A stretch of DNA of 64,000 bases from NCBI GenBank assembly GCA_030407085.1, contig CM059584.1:105895001-105959000 (forward strand). Reading direction: 5' to 3'. Numbering within the stretch: position 1 is the first letter of the stretch; each line of letters starts with the position of its first letter. Positions 37,701 through 51,277 of the stretch are shown piece by piece. The notes under the pieces were generated by a model. The model was not told where the DNA came from. It saw only the letters and a program-made list of their open reading frames with translations, and made no database searches. This stretch comes from Trichopria drosophilae. Its lineage: Eukaryota; Arthropoda; Insecta; Hymenoptera; Diapriidae. The position numbers and the translations under genes were made by a program.

Positions 37701-38280
37701 TGTTTAATAACTATATTATATCCCGTTTTTATTTCTTGAAGTTATTAAACAAAATACCACTAAAGAGTAGAATATAACGACTCAAATTTTCTACAGATCG
37801 CATGATCAAAGGATAGTTTGACCAAGGGTCCAACATCTACAAACATTTTCTGAACTGGACCAATATAAGTTGTTTACTTTTAAAGGTCATGATTATTAAA
37901 GAAATTCAGTCAATGAAAATACTATGTACTTTTGATACTCTTAAAAGTTTAAAAAATAATGGATATACAATATTAAACATTATGTGGAGTCTGAGTCACA
38001 TTATAGCTGAAAAATTGCGCGACATCGACATACAAATGCTTTTAGTGGACCAATAAAAATCGGAAAATTAAATTTGATTTTCATTGATTTTGTTTCATCC
38101 AAGTTCAGCGTGAATTAAACCGATGGTTTTTAATGAAGCAAACGAGACCAGTTCTGTACATCTCCCAAGTCATATGTATGTCGACTTTTCTGGAATAAGA
38201 ATTTCTAATCAACGCAATCGCGCTGCGCACCAACCAAGATGATCCAATCTGAAAATGGACTTTCCCTAAAATCAGGAAAA
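34730..38280. other. AT-rich non-coding stretch
   Basis: No supported gene or transposon. At 36350-36445 several TAAGTAGTAA / TTACTACTTA words form short inverted repeats. Confidence 0.45.
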
Positions 38281-38287
38281 ATCTTAC

Positions 38288-38541
38288 TTTTTAGCGGGCG
38301 TCGATCGTACATTCTTTAGCTCCATCTCTTTGTTAGCCGCGTTGTTCTTCTCGGCATTGTCCTGGGAGTTTGGGGGTGACGCTGCCTGGGGGTTGAGCGG
38401 CCGCGTTACCGGAAGCGTCGCCGTGTTGTCACCCGCAGCCGACGCCTCGACCTCCACGGTGGCAACCTTGCAGTCTCCACCACCCACCATTGCGAAAGTC
38501 CCTTTTCCGACTTACCGGAAGTCGATGAACTACGCGAACTT
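38288..38541 (-). CDS. Putative first coding exon of an unidentified minus-strand gene
   Basis: A pyrimidine-rich acceptor (CTTTTTGCAG) precedes 38541. ATG at 38490 (CGCAATGG context) opens 67 codons starting MVGGGDCKVATVEVEASAAG and ending KEMELKNVRSTPAK. The exon ends in phase 2 at AAAAA|GTAAGAT (donor at 38287). Composition is strikingly GC-rich and Ala/Asn/Pro/Glu-rich, unlike the flanks. If the donor is not used, the frame stops one codon later at TAA. I do not recognise the protein. Downstream exons would lie to the left, but I found none, so a long intron is implied. The coding look and paired splice signals make this the best candidate gene after otopetrin. Confidence 0.45.
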
Positions 38542-38930
38542 CTGCAAAAAGATCCACAGATCTCAACCAATCTTGCACCGGGGAAATTCGGTAACCGAAG
38601 GCATCCCAACTTGGATCCCTGAATACGGATCGCGCGCAGTCGGAGAACGCTTCGGAGGCCGAATTATCCCGGGGGCTACGGGAACCGTATGCGCGCGCGC
38701 TGCTCCCGCCATTTTGGTGAACTCGATCCTTTCATCTCTCCGTCTCTCTGCCCCTGTTTACGTCTCCCTCTTTTAAGCGATCTCCTCGTCTCGAATTTCC
38801 CCTCTTTATCCCGGCCCCCTCAACGTTCTTTATCACACTGTTACCACCTCCATCGACTTTTGCTTCGTGGGTACGGGAAGTTGGACTTTTCTGGTACCAA
38901 TAATGAGGAAAATGTCGACCGTAAATAGGT
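38542..38930. promoter_or_regulatory. CpG-rich region beside the 38.3 kb exon
   Basis: Dense CG dinucleotides continue to about 38710 and then a CT-rich tract. ETS-like ACCGGAAG strings occur at 38408-38415 and 38514-38521 within and beside the exon. This fits promoter or first-exon DNA rather than ordinary intron. Confidence 0.35.
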
Positions 38931-40297
38931 AACCGCCCGAAGAAGTTCATGAGAAATAAGGAACATAGAATTTTGTGATGTCTGAATTCGATAGTACATT
39001 GATTTTTTAGGGCCAAGAAACCATTTATTTCTTCAACCTGAGGTATTCTAATTGTTAGAGATCTCCTTTTGATTCCAGATCCTTCATTACTACATAATTG
39101 ATAAAGACAATGAAAACTAAGTCAAACTGGACTAAGCATCAAGGGAAATGTAATAATTATAGTTTGAAACTGATTCTACATAATATACTCAGTGAATGTT
39201 CGCACCTAGCTGGATTTCTGATGAGTACATTATATAATTAAACCCTTTTTGAGAGTTTGCGGATCTTAGATATTAACTAATTAACTATTTTTTGTGGCAT
39301 AATGATCATCGGCATTTAAATTTTTGTGATACTCTACAAGTGAGAAACCAAAAGGGGGCAAGAGCCCATTCTTAGAATTGAGATAACTCAGCCTGGCTTT
39401 GTAACGAAAAGTTTACATCCTTGACACAGAAAAGGAACTATAGAATTCCGGCGAGCTTGGATGAGAGCAATGTTAACTAATTTTCTCATCCAATTAGCAG
39501 ATAAAATAAAAAAGCGTCAAGGTAAACGAAAAAGACTGTTGAGAAGCTCATGAATGGCTGCTAGCCAATTGAAGGAAATCTTGGAAGGAGGAAATCTTGC
39601 TTGCATGGAACATCTGAATCGATAGAAAACCCCGTTATGAAAACCTTCTTTTGTCACTGGTGTATTCAACGTCTCGGAATCGCAACCCTTCAGACTTAAT
39701 CGCATTTTCTGGGGGTCAAAAAATAATAAAAGATGATTTTAGATTCCAGTACTAATACGGAACTATAATTCCATGATAACTTGTGGATCAATTCCTACAC
39801 TAGACAAAAAGAATACAAATTGTTTTGTGGCTTATCTTGAGGTTTATATTGTTCGGGAATAGCAGTAGTAATCGTAAATAAAAGATGATGGTACTATTTT
39901 AATTAAGCCCAGAATTTCAAGAACCCAAACCCTTATCGATAAAAATGAATGGTTGAATACTCCAAACAAATACGAGAAGCCGGGCACGAAAAATCCATGT
40001 TTCCAATATAACAGAGAAGGGGGTGTGGAAGTAACGGAGGGAGTTTGGGGCGGCAGACAGGTAAATTTAACCCGACGGAACTATAAATAGAATGCTATCA
40101 AAAAAACAACAACTGGCGGTAGGATGCTTTTAAAGTGGCAAGGTGAATGTAGTAAAAACGGGATGATGTCTACAGGATGGAAGGGTATGTTCACCAACCC
40201 CTGGCAATTAATTTGAACTTTACTTTAGTTATGAACCCAGTTTTTGCGCTTCTTTAGCTTATGAAGACGCTGATCTGCAGTTTTCGCGAACACTTAC
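38931..40297. other. Non-coding stretch, possible intron of the minus-strand gene
   Basis: No coding frame of interest. If the 40298 donor and 38542 acceptor are joined, this whole stretch lies in a 1.75-kb 5' UTR intron. A plus-strand TATAAATA occurs at 40082-40089 without other promoter signals. Confidence 0.35.
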
Positions 40298-40860
40298 CGC
40301 TGTGTCAGTCACCCTACCGAAAATTGTTGGACAAAGGAAGGGTTGGGGGTCTGAGCGATTAGAGCGGAAACGCCTGGAAAACTGGGCCGCGGTAAAATGG
40401 AGGTTGTTAGCTGGATTAAACAGGTGGAATCTGGAGGAAAATTAAGAGGCGATTTTAGGAAAGAGAACGGAAGATCATCGGATCGTTTCAACGTCGAACA
40501 CACCTTTGCCGTCGGTGGCGACCGAAGGGTTGTCGTTCGCGCACTCGCACCCAGAGGAAAATCGAGATTTTCCGAGTTGGATGAAGCTGCAGCCACCACC
40601 TCCTGAACTACTGGAACGGCTTCGGGAAACTAGGATATGCGAGGCAGACTCGAAAGGCGGGAAGGGCGAAAGAGGGCGTGCGTATGACGGCAGAGAGACG
40701 TCTCTCGGTCGCGATGCTTCGATCCGTCCGAAAATCTGTGACGAACCTCTGTTGGGTTGATCCCGCACCACGGATGGGCTCTCGAGGGTTCACTGGGAGC
40801 CTACACGGGCTGTCGCACGAGAAGGCGATCGGATCAAGACCGGACTGTTTCACGCCGTAT
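40298..40860 (-). other. Putative 5' UTR exon and CpG-rich promoter region
   Basis: On the minus strand a strong donor (ACAGCG|GTAAGTG) ends the segment at 40298. The next downstream acceptor of quality is at 38543-38542, before the 38.3 kb coding exon. The region is rich in CG and open in several frames on both strands, for example a plus-strand frame at 40446-40760, as expected of CpG-dense non-coding DNA. The 5' limit is not defined. I favour 5' UTR or promoter over protein coding. Confidence 0.3.
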
Positions 40861-41330
40861 TATGGGAAAATCCGTGATACGGGGGTCGAATCACGATCGC
40901 CGCCCCCAGCATCCCGGAGACTGAGGCTGGCCGGGAGGTCTCTTCCCGGGCAGCGTCAGCTTCTTGCACAAGCGCACAAGCCACCCAGCGCTCACTTGCG
41001 AACTCGCGAGAACGCCACCAACGAATACATCCGTATGGGGATGAGCTTGCAGCGTACCATCATTGATGCTGTTATCCGTTAGAGGAAAAGTCATTTTCAT
41101 CCACCAAGATGCACTATCCGTGGTCCACTCCCCCTTTTGTACTGGCTAATTTCAGGAGCAATTTATTTGTTTTGTCTCCAGGGCCATTGTTTCTATATTT
41201 GCGATTGGTTGAATGGCTCTTGTACCAGGTTCGGAGTTCTACTTCCGAATCTAGGTTTTCATGTTTGTCCGAAATATAGACGCAAACGACAAAATGGGAC
41301 ACACGATGAGAGCGTTTAAGGGTGTGCAAG
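40861..41330. other. CpG-rich flank, function unknown
   Basis: High CG density continues to about 41050. Plus and minus frames of 60-134 residues overlap here and none resembles a known protein. On the plus strand a pyrimidine-rich acceptor (TTTTGTCTCCAG) lies at about 41181, followed by a short Cys-containing frame GHCFYICDWLNGSC. Not enough to call an exon. Confidence 0.25.
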
Positions 41331-44300
41331 CATTTACAGCCCCGCTCTTATGATTCACTGCTTTCAAAGTCAGTTTCATATTTTCTATGCGTATTAAAAT
41401 TTGCATTATCAGTTTGGGCGTTAATTAATGAAAAATGTAGCGATGAAGGCACGTGAACAAAGGCGTGTTAAATTAAATATCTGTTTACACTTAACGGTCA
41501 GGCTTTTATATTAATTGGAATGGACCTCTTTATACGTTTCTAGGTCAAGTAGCCCTGCTTTTACTGGAATTTTCAAATTAGAAGTGTTAGATTAGATCGT
41601 TTCCAAAATAACACAGAGCCATGCACATAAAAAATCGATGAAAGGTTCATTTGACCAGATCTGGTGTATTATGTTTTTGGGGTTGTTAAACTTAAATCTG
41701 AAGTTCATTTTATATTCATTGTATTATATAAAGTGAAGCTGTCCTGCAATTACCTACATTTAGTCTTACTCAGGAACTACCAGAATCAAGAAAGCTTATA
41801 TTCCCTTTTGGGACAGTTATCTGGAGTTAGTCCCTTGCCTACCCCTATTCTTAAATTAGGTTTAAAAATATATTTAAAAAATGTATGTGGCTTGACTTTT
41901 CAATTCATAATCTTTTTTTTACGATTGATCTTAGAGCCTTCCTTTTATAAGGTTTCATTTGTCTCTTTTCAATGTCCAACAGGGTTCTATTAATATGCGG
42001 GTATTCTACACATCCTGATATCTCCTTCACTCTCTTGGATTACAAGCATTTATTCTAGAAATCTCGCGTTTGATACGTAGATTAAGGAATTAAAAAAAAC
42101 GACTTCCATACTGAATAATTATTCATTTTGGATTTTAAAAATGACATTTCGAATTCGTATGCGTAACCCCAAAATCCTCTGGGTTTAAAGAGTGAAATAA
42201 ATACGTTAATATTTAAAAAATCTTGTGTGTTATGTAAAATTAGACGCAATTTCAAGGTTAAGAAAATTCATAATGTATAAAACGGACTTTAAACTGGTGT
42301 TCAGAGCCTCCAATAAATATATAATACATAAGGTCTGGTTGAAGGAACCTATCATCAATTTATTATTATTTGATTACTCTTTCCTATGATCAAGATTGTA
42401 CGAATTTGTCTATTCATTTTAGCTTTTCATGAACATATTCATGACATGTTTAGATCTTTTTTTAACCGGAATAAATGTTTATGAATTTGTTGAATTCTTA
42501 AGGGCCTTAATTATTAAGCATCAAAAGAGGGAGTATTTAATGTTGAGTATCCAGGGTTTTTCCATTTTTCCTCGTTATCATGTATAAATGCTTTAATACA
42601 TCAAATGTCGTCAGATGTTGCGATTAACGTTTTTTGTTGAAATAGTAAACGACTTTGATTACATCAAAACTAAAAGATCTATGTATTCATAATGCATCAC
42701 ATTTTTTAAAAGAAACAGGATGTTGATATATTTTTATATGACTCCCTACAGTATTTGATAAAATGAAGTAAATTTCAAGTATACCTGAATCAAGATCATA
42801 ACAATGAAAGTTTATCATTAAGTTACTCAATTTTGAATTACAAAATTACAATAATAATAAAAAGTTCTACTTAAGGTTCTCTTTCAAAAGAGAGTACATG
42901 GGCATTTATCTGAAACTTTTAAATTTCATGTCACTGTTAATTTTTGAGCACGTGGATATTAGTTTCATGTTTTAGAGTAATCAACATTTTTAAATATAAT
43001 CTGAATATATCGATAAATAAAGGTATAATTGAAATAAAAAAATGCATAATTGATTAGACTAAATATGAAATGCGTACCCACAAACTGAAAAATATGCAAA
43101 GAATGCTCAAAATTCGTATTATAATAATACACAGGAAAAGAAAAACTTTCTATCCATATAGAACTATGAGATCTTTTCACCAGAGCTAAAGAAATTACCT
43201 CCAAATGTGCCACTCGTCTCTCTCAAAAACAATTTTATTTTATTTTTATACATTATTTATTTATAAAATATTCTTTTTTATTTTTCGCTCTCTTTATATT
43301 TTTTGTTCGTTCTTCATTGATTCTCAATCAATTTATTTGATATTCGATTAACAATAAATTGAAATTATTCATGGAACCGCATGGAAGTAGTTTAGAATAA
43401 ATTTTAAATTTAAAATAGACAAAATTTTTGCTGATTGCAAGAATATTTCACGTTTTGATCTGCTAGGTTGGATACGTCATTTTGAATTGGAAAAATCTTA
43501 CAACATATTCGTAATTAGCAAATAAAAACTTGTGTTATAATAAGAACAATTAATTAAAAAAAACTCGTCAGCGTTGAATATAAAATCAAGCACATAGTGT
43601 CTATATGACAAATTTATTACATAATTGACCTAAGAAACAAAAACGTTTGCCTGGCAAAGAATATTTTGTTGATTTGAAGACCGAATATTTAAGTTTCATA
43701 CATTTGTCATATGGACGTTCATCTTCACGCCGGAGATTGTCACATTTTTATTTAATTGAGTCTTGAGTGCATTTCTCACTTATGCAAAAAGTTTTTATTC
43801 AACATGTATCATGCAGTAATAAAAATGAGATTTTAAAATAATAAAATATACTGATATCATACTTTTATTTATGTTAATTTTTGTTATCAGTATTTTTTCT
43901 TACCAGACAGGTATCACTGAAACTAAGAAATACTTTCATCCTCTATGAAAATAAAATGTTAACAGTGAAAGGTAATTATTGAAAACGTAAAATTAAAAGT
44001 AGAGGATCTTAGCGATTACAATTCATTTCAAAACAGTACACTCTAAGAGAAATTGAAGTAGAATTCTCATCTATTCTGTCTCGAATATCTAGGAAAGCGA
44101 CTATAAATGTTAATTTCTACTATTATTTGATCAAATTTCACTATCCAGCATGATACCATACTTTACTGGCCAATAAAGGACTTTCTATGTGGTAGTACTG
44201 ACAAATATAAAAATCTTGTAATTTCTTGTTCAAATTCTCATTTAATTCAAATATGATACATGAATAATACAATCTTATAAGTTATTAAATTTGTTTTCGA

Positions 44301-44700
44301 CAGTTAACTAAATAGTAGGTAATTGTCATGTGTTGATTGTCCTTTAATATATATACTCGATCTGCTTGCAAGAATAAATTTAATTGAGTTGGTGATTTTG
44401 AGTACGGAATATCCATGAAACATCCCCAATTTCAAGAGAATAGAACAAAAATGCTTTTCAATATATGATAGTGAACACTTTAAGGGCTGAAGAGTTTCTG
44501 TTAACATACCCCAAGTTATATTATATTGATAAATGTTTTTAAACATTATTTTAGGTAGATAGGACTTTTTTCAGTTCCGTATGAAAATTCCACTAGAAGA
44601 AATACGTAGTTTTATTAAAAGAAAATATATATATATTACCATAAATGTGGGTTTATATACGAATTGCTACTCAGCACTGCAAACTTTCCTATACAATTTC
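41331..44700. other. AT-rich non-coding stretch
   Basis: No supported gene. The plus frame at 41664-41993 and the minus frame at 42965-43213 are AT-rich and hydrophobic without domain character. Confidence 0.45.
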
Positions 44701-44704
44701 TCAC

Positions 44705-44754
44705 TTGGAACGGGTGTCTGACTTGTCCCGCCTGTATCTACTGCGAGCTGTCAT
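44705..44754 (-). CDS. Possible alternative first coding exon (very short)
   Basis: ATG at 44754 reads MTARSRYRRDKSDTRS and ends in phase 2 at CCAA|GTGAGA, a good donor, in a patch less AT-rich than its surroundings. It leaves the same phase and the same two bases (AA) as the exon at 38288, so both could splice to one downstream exon. There is no proof of transcription. A 50-nt open segment with a donor could be chance. Confidence 0.2.
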
Positions 44755-45347
44755 GTAGAAGCTTAAAGGATAGGCCGACTGGGATATCGGTCTTAAATCG
44801 ATGATGACATAGACGTAAAGATAAGATTTTGTTTTCTTAATATTGATGTTAGATATTTCAATAAATGCAAAAGGAATTATTTTTATACCAAATAAAATTA
44901 CCTTTGACCTTTTTTCCAAGTCTATGCTGGATACATTTGATTAACTTTGATCCTGAGGTTTTTGACTAGGTTTATATTCATAAAATATCTATGGTGGGAT
45001 TACTTTTTACTATTAATTTTGATAAAAATTAACGATTTTAATGTTTAAACTTTCATTTAACCACAGTTGTCTCGTCTGATTCTTCACAATATGTTTTTTA
45101 TTGTGGCAACTTCAAATCGTTAAACTTTTATATTTGTATCGAAGTTTATAGTCTCTAATTAATTGTTTATATCAATTTCATCGATTTGAGCTATACTATA
45201 TATACTATTTCTGTGGTTCATATAACTTTTTGTTAGTTATTTCATTCATTCTTTGAAACTTGAGTATTACTGGCATTCTTGAAACATCCAGTATACAATT
45301 GTTCCTAGTAGGTCGTTTTTAATTTTGTCTTTATGTTTGTCTTAATT

Positions 45348-45466
45348 CCCTGGTAGAAATATGTCTAGTTTTGAGTTTCATTGCCCAGTTTTCCTACACG
45401 TTTAACATGGTAAATAACGAAACTGGCCTGAATCTAGCCAAAAACTGGTTTCATTTTCTACTAGGG
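45348..45466. mobile_element. Hairpin MITE, CCCTGGTAGAAAT family, copy 2
   Basis: 119 bp, starting CCCTGGTAGAAATATG and ending TTTTCTACTAGGG. The inner ATTGCCCAGTTTTCC and CGAAACTGG blocks match the copies at 28619 and 46088. Slightly diverged at the right end. Confidence 0.75.
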
Positions 45467-46087
45467 TTAAATTAAGTTAAAATCACCTAGAACTCATAAA
45501 AAGTGTGGACTCGTGATTCCGTTATTGTCATGTATTCATCTTTTTCGAATACGAATCTCCAAAAAATGGAACTGAATGGTCCAAATCAAGAGTTTTTTCA
45601 CAAACACAATTCGAATACTCGTTGTTTTTAGTGCTGGATGAAGGGAAAAGAAAAGAATGACAAGTTTCATTATTACCAGTATTCTAATTATTAATTTCAA
45701 ATGCAGTCATAGGACCCAACAGTAGACCTTTAATTTTAAATAGTTTTAATCTATTTAACTTTGTGACTAGTATAGTTGCGGAATAAGAGATGTATACAAT
45801 GTTAAATGAATATCCCTATAAAAGCCTGAAACAGCAGGATATTAAGGCTATATCAAGGTCATATATATTTGAGGTCACCGTTTAAGGTAATTTCAAAGAT
45901 AGTTTGACTTAGTGTCGGGTTTAAAGGTAAAATGGCGTTTAGTAGATTTTACCATACATGGTCTTTAAATCTAAAGACTTCTTTGCTCTACACATAACCT
46001 TTAGATCAGAGATCTTATGTGGTTTAAACTTTATACAACTTATATCATATTCTTCGAACCAATGTCATTATAAAAACGTGTCTTTTC

Positions 46088-46195
46088 CCCTGGTAGAAAA
46101 TGAGTCCAGTTTTTGGCCAGTTTCTGTATTGCCCGTGTTAAAGGTATAGGAAAACTGGGCAATGTAACAAAAAACTGGACAGATTTCTACCAGGG
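46088..46195. mobile_element. Hairpin MITE, CCCTGGTAGAAAT family, copy 3
   Basis: 108 bp, starting CCCTGGTAGAAAATG and ending GATTTCTACCAGGG. The body runs in the opposite orientation to the other copies (CCCGTGTTAAAGGTATAGGA, then ACTGGGCAATG). The minus frame at 46068-46334 runs across it and is not a gene. Confidence 0.75.
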
Positions 46196-46199
46196 TCTT

Positions 46200-49100
46200 T
46201 CCATTCTCAAGAATATCTGCAAATTTAATACAGAAATATTTTGGTCTTAACACTAGAACGACATATTTTGTTTCGTGGAAATGTGTAATAGTAAATTGGA
46301 TGCATAGGAAAAGAATCATCATTACAGTCATCATAAGTGACCGTAGATGTGTTGTAAGTAATAATTTACATAAGTATCCATATGATCATCTTGGACATGT
46401 AAAACCATGTATTAAGGGTTGTTAAATAAATGTAAAGAGACTATACGTAGTAGTAGTAGGTGCACATCTGAGTATGATTAACTCCACTAGACACGAAACT
46501 TTTATCACTACATCAAAACAACTCAGTTCAAGTAATTTGTATCAAATTAACAACTAAATTTGACAGGGACATGCTTGAGTCTGAACATTAATTTCTTTAT
46601 ATATGTTGAATTAGCACTATACCTATACATTTTCGGTGGAATTAAATTAGCATACTTGAGAATGCAGTCGAGAGAAGACAACATTTGCCTAACAAATTTT
46701 CCCTGTGGAATACTGTGATCAATTTGATTACCTTTTTAAAGTGAACTTCTGCAAATAAAATATTTTGTTTTACTAGGTGTTAATTTAATTTTGCAGTTTT
46801 ACTATTTATTTATCCACATTTAATTTAATAACTAATCGATTGAATGACATTGTGTCTGGAATTTTGCTTGTCGAGACCAATTTTTTGCTTTACTTTACAA
46901 ATTAAATTTGTATTTCTGACATTTTTATGAAATTATTTTTTATGGGGGTATTTTTTGTTATTTCCATGTTTTATTTAAATTGTTACATTAATTAAAATAT
47001 TTTATCGGGAAATTCCGTAAAGAATATTTTTATTTTCTCGTTTTATCTGATCTCGTCCTCGGAGTCACGATTTATCCTCAGTTAATGTCAAACCTTTAAA
47101 AACATTCAATATTTTAAAATGATTGAATTCTGCTTGCTACTCCAAGGTAGAAAAGGTCAAGGTATTATCGACATGTCTTCAAATAAATGCGACACACATT
47201 TAAAACAAAACTTAAGTTATTTTTGTATATATGGTATTTTAAAAATTATTCTATAAATCCACTAATTATCTCTTATAATTATGTCCATTTCATTATGAAT
47301 TCAACATTCACATATGCAGTTTTGATACTTTTGTAAATATACCTTTAATATTTTCTTTCTCCTTTAAATGGGTGAGAAATGTCCATTTAAAAGAACGATT
47401 AAACTGTCATTTAAGAACTGTTAAGTATATTTAAATGTTAATTTTAGGGGTTGTCAATGAAACCAGAATGAGCAGTATATCAATAGACATCATTTAGTCT
47501 GGTTCATTAATGTAATTGTCAACGATGTACGCTTTCAATTGTGTATAAAGGTAGCAAGTTCTTAAAAATGCAGTTCGAATGTAGGCTAATTTATTTTTAA
47601 AATATTGCTGGGTTTGCACGACTGGCAGTTTATCCAGTACTTGCCTCTCATTTTTCTTTTCTCCGCTTTCTGCATAGTTAATGCGATATCGCTCTCGTTT
47701 CTTTGAAAATCTCTGATGAAACAAACATTATGAAAGATGTTATGTGTAAACAAAAGATTTTTTATAAGCCTCTCGAAAAATTTACATGTTTATAATTGGA
47801 AATATTAAGAAGCATCTTACTTTATATTTAATTTTTCGATTCAAGTTTTACTTTATCAATTGAAATTGCAGAGATTTTTACTAAGTATGTAAAAAATAGT
47901 ATGTAAAGCAATGCATTAAAATAGTAAAAGTACACAATATGTTATTAGTTACTTATTATTGATTTGTTATTGTAGATATTATTGATTGATTTTTATTTCA
48001 TGAAAACAATACAACAGATTTTATTCAATCATGTATGATGTTTTATACCTTAAATGCTATAATTTGTATACAGAAGGCAATTCAACAAAGTAAACATGAT
48101 ATGATATATTAGAACTAGATAACAATATATTTTAAAGAGAATATGCGGAAATCACATGAGCAGTTTATTTCTACACCTTTTTCCATAGAGAATATGGATT
48201 GTGTAGTGCAAGTTAATTTTGGCTAATTGTGTTATATTTCAGGAAATCAAAAACTATCGAATACAAAATCTGTTGGATAGAAACGATACGGATGGCTAAT
48301 AAATTGGCCAACTTATCAAGAAAAAGGACATACAAAGATGTTGAATTTAAATGAATGAAATTTTTAATTTAATTTTAAATTAAGTTGCTAAAAAAATACA
48401 CTTCCTAAAAGAAAATAAATTTGGCTGTTTCAAGTTAATATTAGAATCTTATGTGTTCATTAATTTTTTAAAAGATTGAGCTTAAAATAATTAAATATTT
48501 CGTCATCAATTTAAAAATTTATCTCATTATAAAATAATTTACTGTAATCTCTTACAACGGTAGCTTACATTTGTGAAAAATAAAACTTTTGAGGAAAACT
48601 TTTCGTTTTAAGTGACTGGCTCTGAATTTAAATTTTCTTCAAGATTTTTTCGTTGAGAAGTTTTATATTCTCAAAGTAATAATTTCTTTGAAATATTTGT
48701 CTGAATTTTTTAGTTTTCCAATACGTTTTTTGTTCTAAATAATATCTGTATAAATTATATTTTTATTTATATTATAAATAATAATTTAAGAGAGATGGTG
48801 AAACGTCTAATATTTTGAAAATAAAAAAATTATCAATAGAATTGTAATTTAATTTTCGTCATTCGTCATTCTGACATTTCGATACTCTTTTAAACAAAAT
48901 TTAAAATATCAGATTGCATTTTCATCTTTGCTCATCATGAAGCAAATTACATATGTCACTTCTTACCTATACAAATTTTTATATAAATTACGACCATTAG
49001 GTTCTCAGAATGTTTACTGCATAATGTAGGTATAGAAATATCATAACCTGTACTAAATCATGAAATTTGTTAATATTAAATAAAAAACTTCCGAATTAGA

Positions 49101-50880
49101 TCATGAAGACCAACAACATTTAAAGGAACATTTATTCATCATGATGTACTAGTGGATATAAATTCAGAGTAAAAATAAAGCGCGGTTAAATAAATTGGTG
49201 TGTATCCATGAAATGTATTTGTAAACACGTGCCTGAAGCATGTGTCAGTTTACAAAAGTGATAGCACACATTAAGTGTACGGGCGTTTTATTTTTGTATT
49301 CTCACAAAGATTTTTAGTCTGTAAAGCATGCAAAGAATTGATGATAAACCAGTATAAAAATTAATTTTTTTATTATTGTTATGATTTTATAAAATACATA
49401 AAATAAACTATTATAATATTTATTATAGCAACAACATTTTCTTTCCCTTTCTCTTGAGTTCATCATAGTTAATCGTCGTATTTATGAGCATTATTATAAG
49501 TATTTTACTCATTCCATATTTTTTAAATATCGCAGAATTTTTTCTGATTTATTTTCTCAAATAAAAAATTTGTTTTAAAAAATTCAGTAACTGGAAAAGA
49601 ATAGATAACGCTTAATAATCTATGAATTTATTCACAGATTGGTGTAATAATATTATCCTTATTTCCAACTACAAAAGATGAAATATTATTGGTTAACTTA
49701 CTACAAATGTTCAGGTGAGACAAAAAAAATATTTAGGATGTTATATAAAATGATGCATCATATAAAATATACTTTAACATATGATACGAGTAGAGTTCGA
49801 GACGTATTAATTTGAAACATTTAAACGGAAATTATAAATGATATAAACTTTCATATCAATTCATTATGAAATAGTATTGTTGTACGATGGAAAGTAAAAT
49901 TTTACTTATATATTTTTATTATTTTCTTATTTATGTTGCTTATAACGATTTCCATTTTCTTTGTGCATTGTTTTTATAATTTTTAAAAAATTGTTAACTA
50001 TCTATAGATTATTTTAAGTATATTAAGACTTATTATTATGATGTTATAATAGGTAACACACTCTATTAAACGTTGATTTGAAATATTAATATTCTTCGTG
50101 CTTCTTAGTCGATGAATTAAAATAGCAGGTTAATTCTGGTAGATCCTAAAATGGCGAATCCACTACGTCTGATCTATTAATTATATATTAAGTGCAATTA
50201 AGAAGAATTTTTAGATGTGCATAACACTCATTTGTTTTAAGCGTATCTTTCATTTAAGTCCTCTACATATAATAATAAACAACAATGTAAACAATAAAAA
50301 ATTATTAACTTGTTACTTAATATAGCTACAAGTAAACATACGACAATTAATTGTACATATTAATGTCGACTTTTTTATATGAATAGTCTAAACGATTAGC
50401 ACAACAGTAAAAGTAATCTAAAAGATTTTACATTTTCGTATCATCAATTGTACATTTTTTGTTCAAATGCTGGTAGGAATGTAATTTTAGGTTATGTTGT
50501 ATCAGAGATCTTTTTATTAATGTAGCGATTCCATATGTGGAACGTAAATAATTAATTTGTCAAATAGGACGCATTTAATTACCCTTTTTAGGACCAAATG
50601 TACTGAAATTTAACGCAAAGCTTGACAGTACTTTTTAGTAGTAAATAACAATTTCAATGAACGTTTTTTATGGCCAAACCCTGCTTTTTCAAATGGCGTA
50701 TCAAAAAATGCCATATATTAAAAATTAACAAAATTACGAGTTTAGTTAATAAAAATCAGTATTTTTGTAGGATTTTTTTTCATTTATGGCTATTTTTTAA
50801 TTATTTCCAGCATTCGAATACATTATAAATCGATATTATTATTATTACATTTAAAATGTCTCGACTGGAAGATAGAACTA
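46200..50880. other. Long AT-rich non-coding stretch
   Basis: Nothing supportable as a gene, RNA or transposon. Frames are short and AT-driven. Confidence 0.5.
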
Positions 50881-51277
50881 GTGCAAAAAATTAAATTTCA
50901 AAATGACGACTCAAAAATGTCTCGTGTACTCAGTCGACTGATCCTAATGAAAACACTTCATACTTGGTTCCCAGGCTTTCTTGGAGTCATTGTCGCCAAA
51001 TTTAAAGTTAGTTTTCAAAAATTCAAAACAGTGGATCCAACATGGCTAACGTATTTGCTAAAATTAAACGAATTCACTTCATCCTTGGTACTTCCTGTTT
51101 TTTGGGGGTTGTTGATTTGAATTTTTGAAAACTAACTTCAGATTTGGACTCAACGACCCCAAGAAATCACTGGGTATTAAGTTTGAAGTGATGTCATTCG
51201 GGTCAATCGATTGAATGATTTTGAAAAAATCTACTTTAGTAGGCATTTTTGAGCCATTTTGAAATTTAATTTTTCAC
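50881..51277. mobile_element. Fold-back element about 400 bp with long arms
   Basis: The left end GTGCAAAAAATTAAATTTC faces a right end reading GTGAAAAATTAAATTTC on the minus strand. Arms of about 160-190 bp match loosely throughout, for example AAGTTAGTTTTCAAAAATTC in both and TTTCTTGGAGTCATTG against TTTCTTGGGGTCGTTG. The 79-residue frame at 50881-51120 is a by-product. Confidence 0.65.

Noticed and set aside
40309..41082. Overlapping frames of 80-134 residues on both strands
   Set aside because: CpG-rich sequence lacks AT-rich stop codons, so both strands stay open; no frame shows a domain or convincing start.
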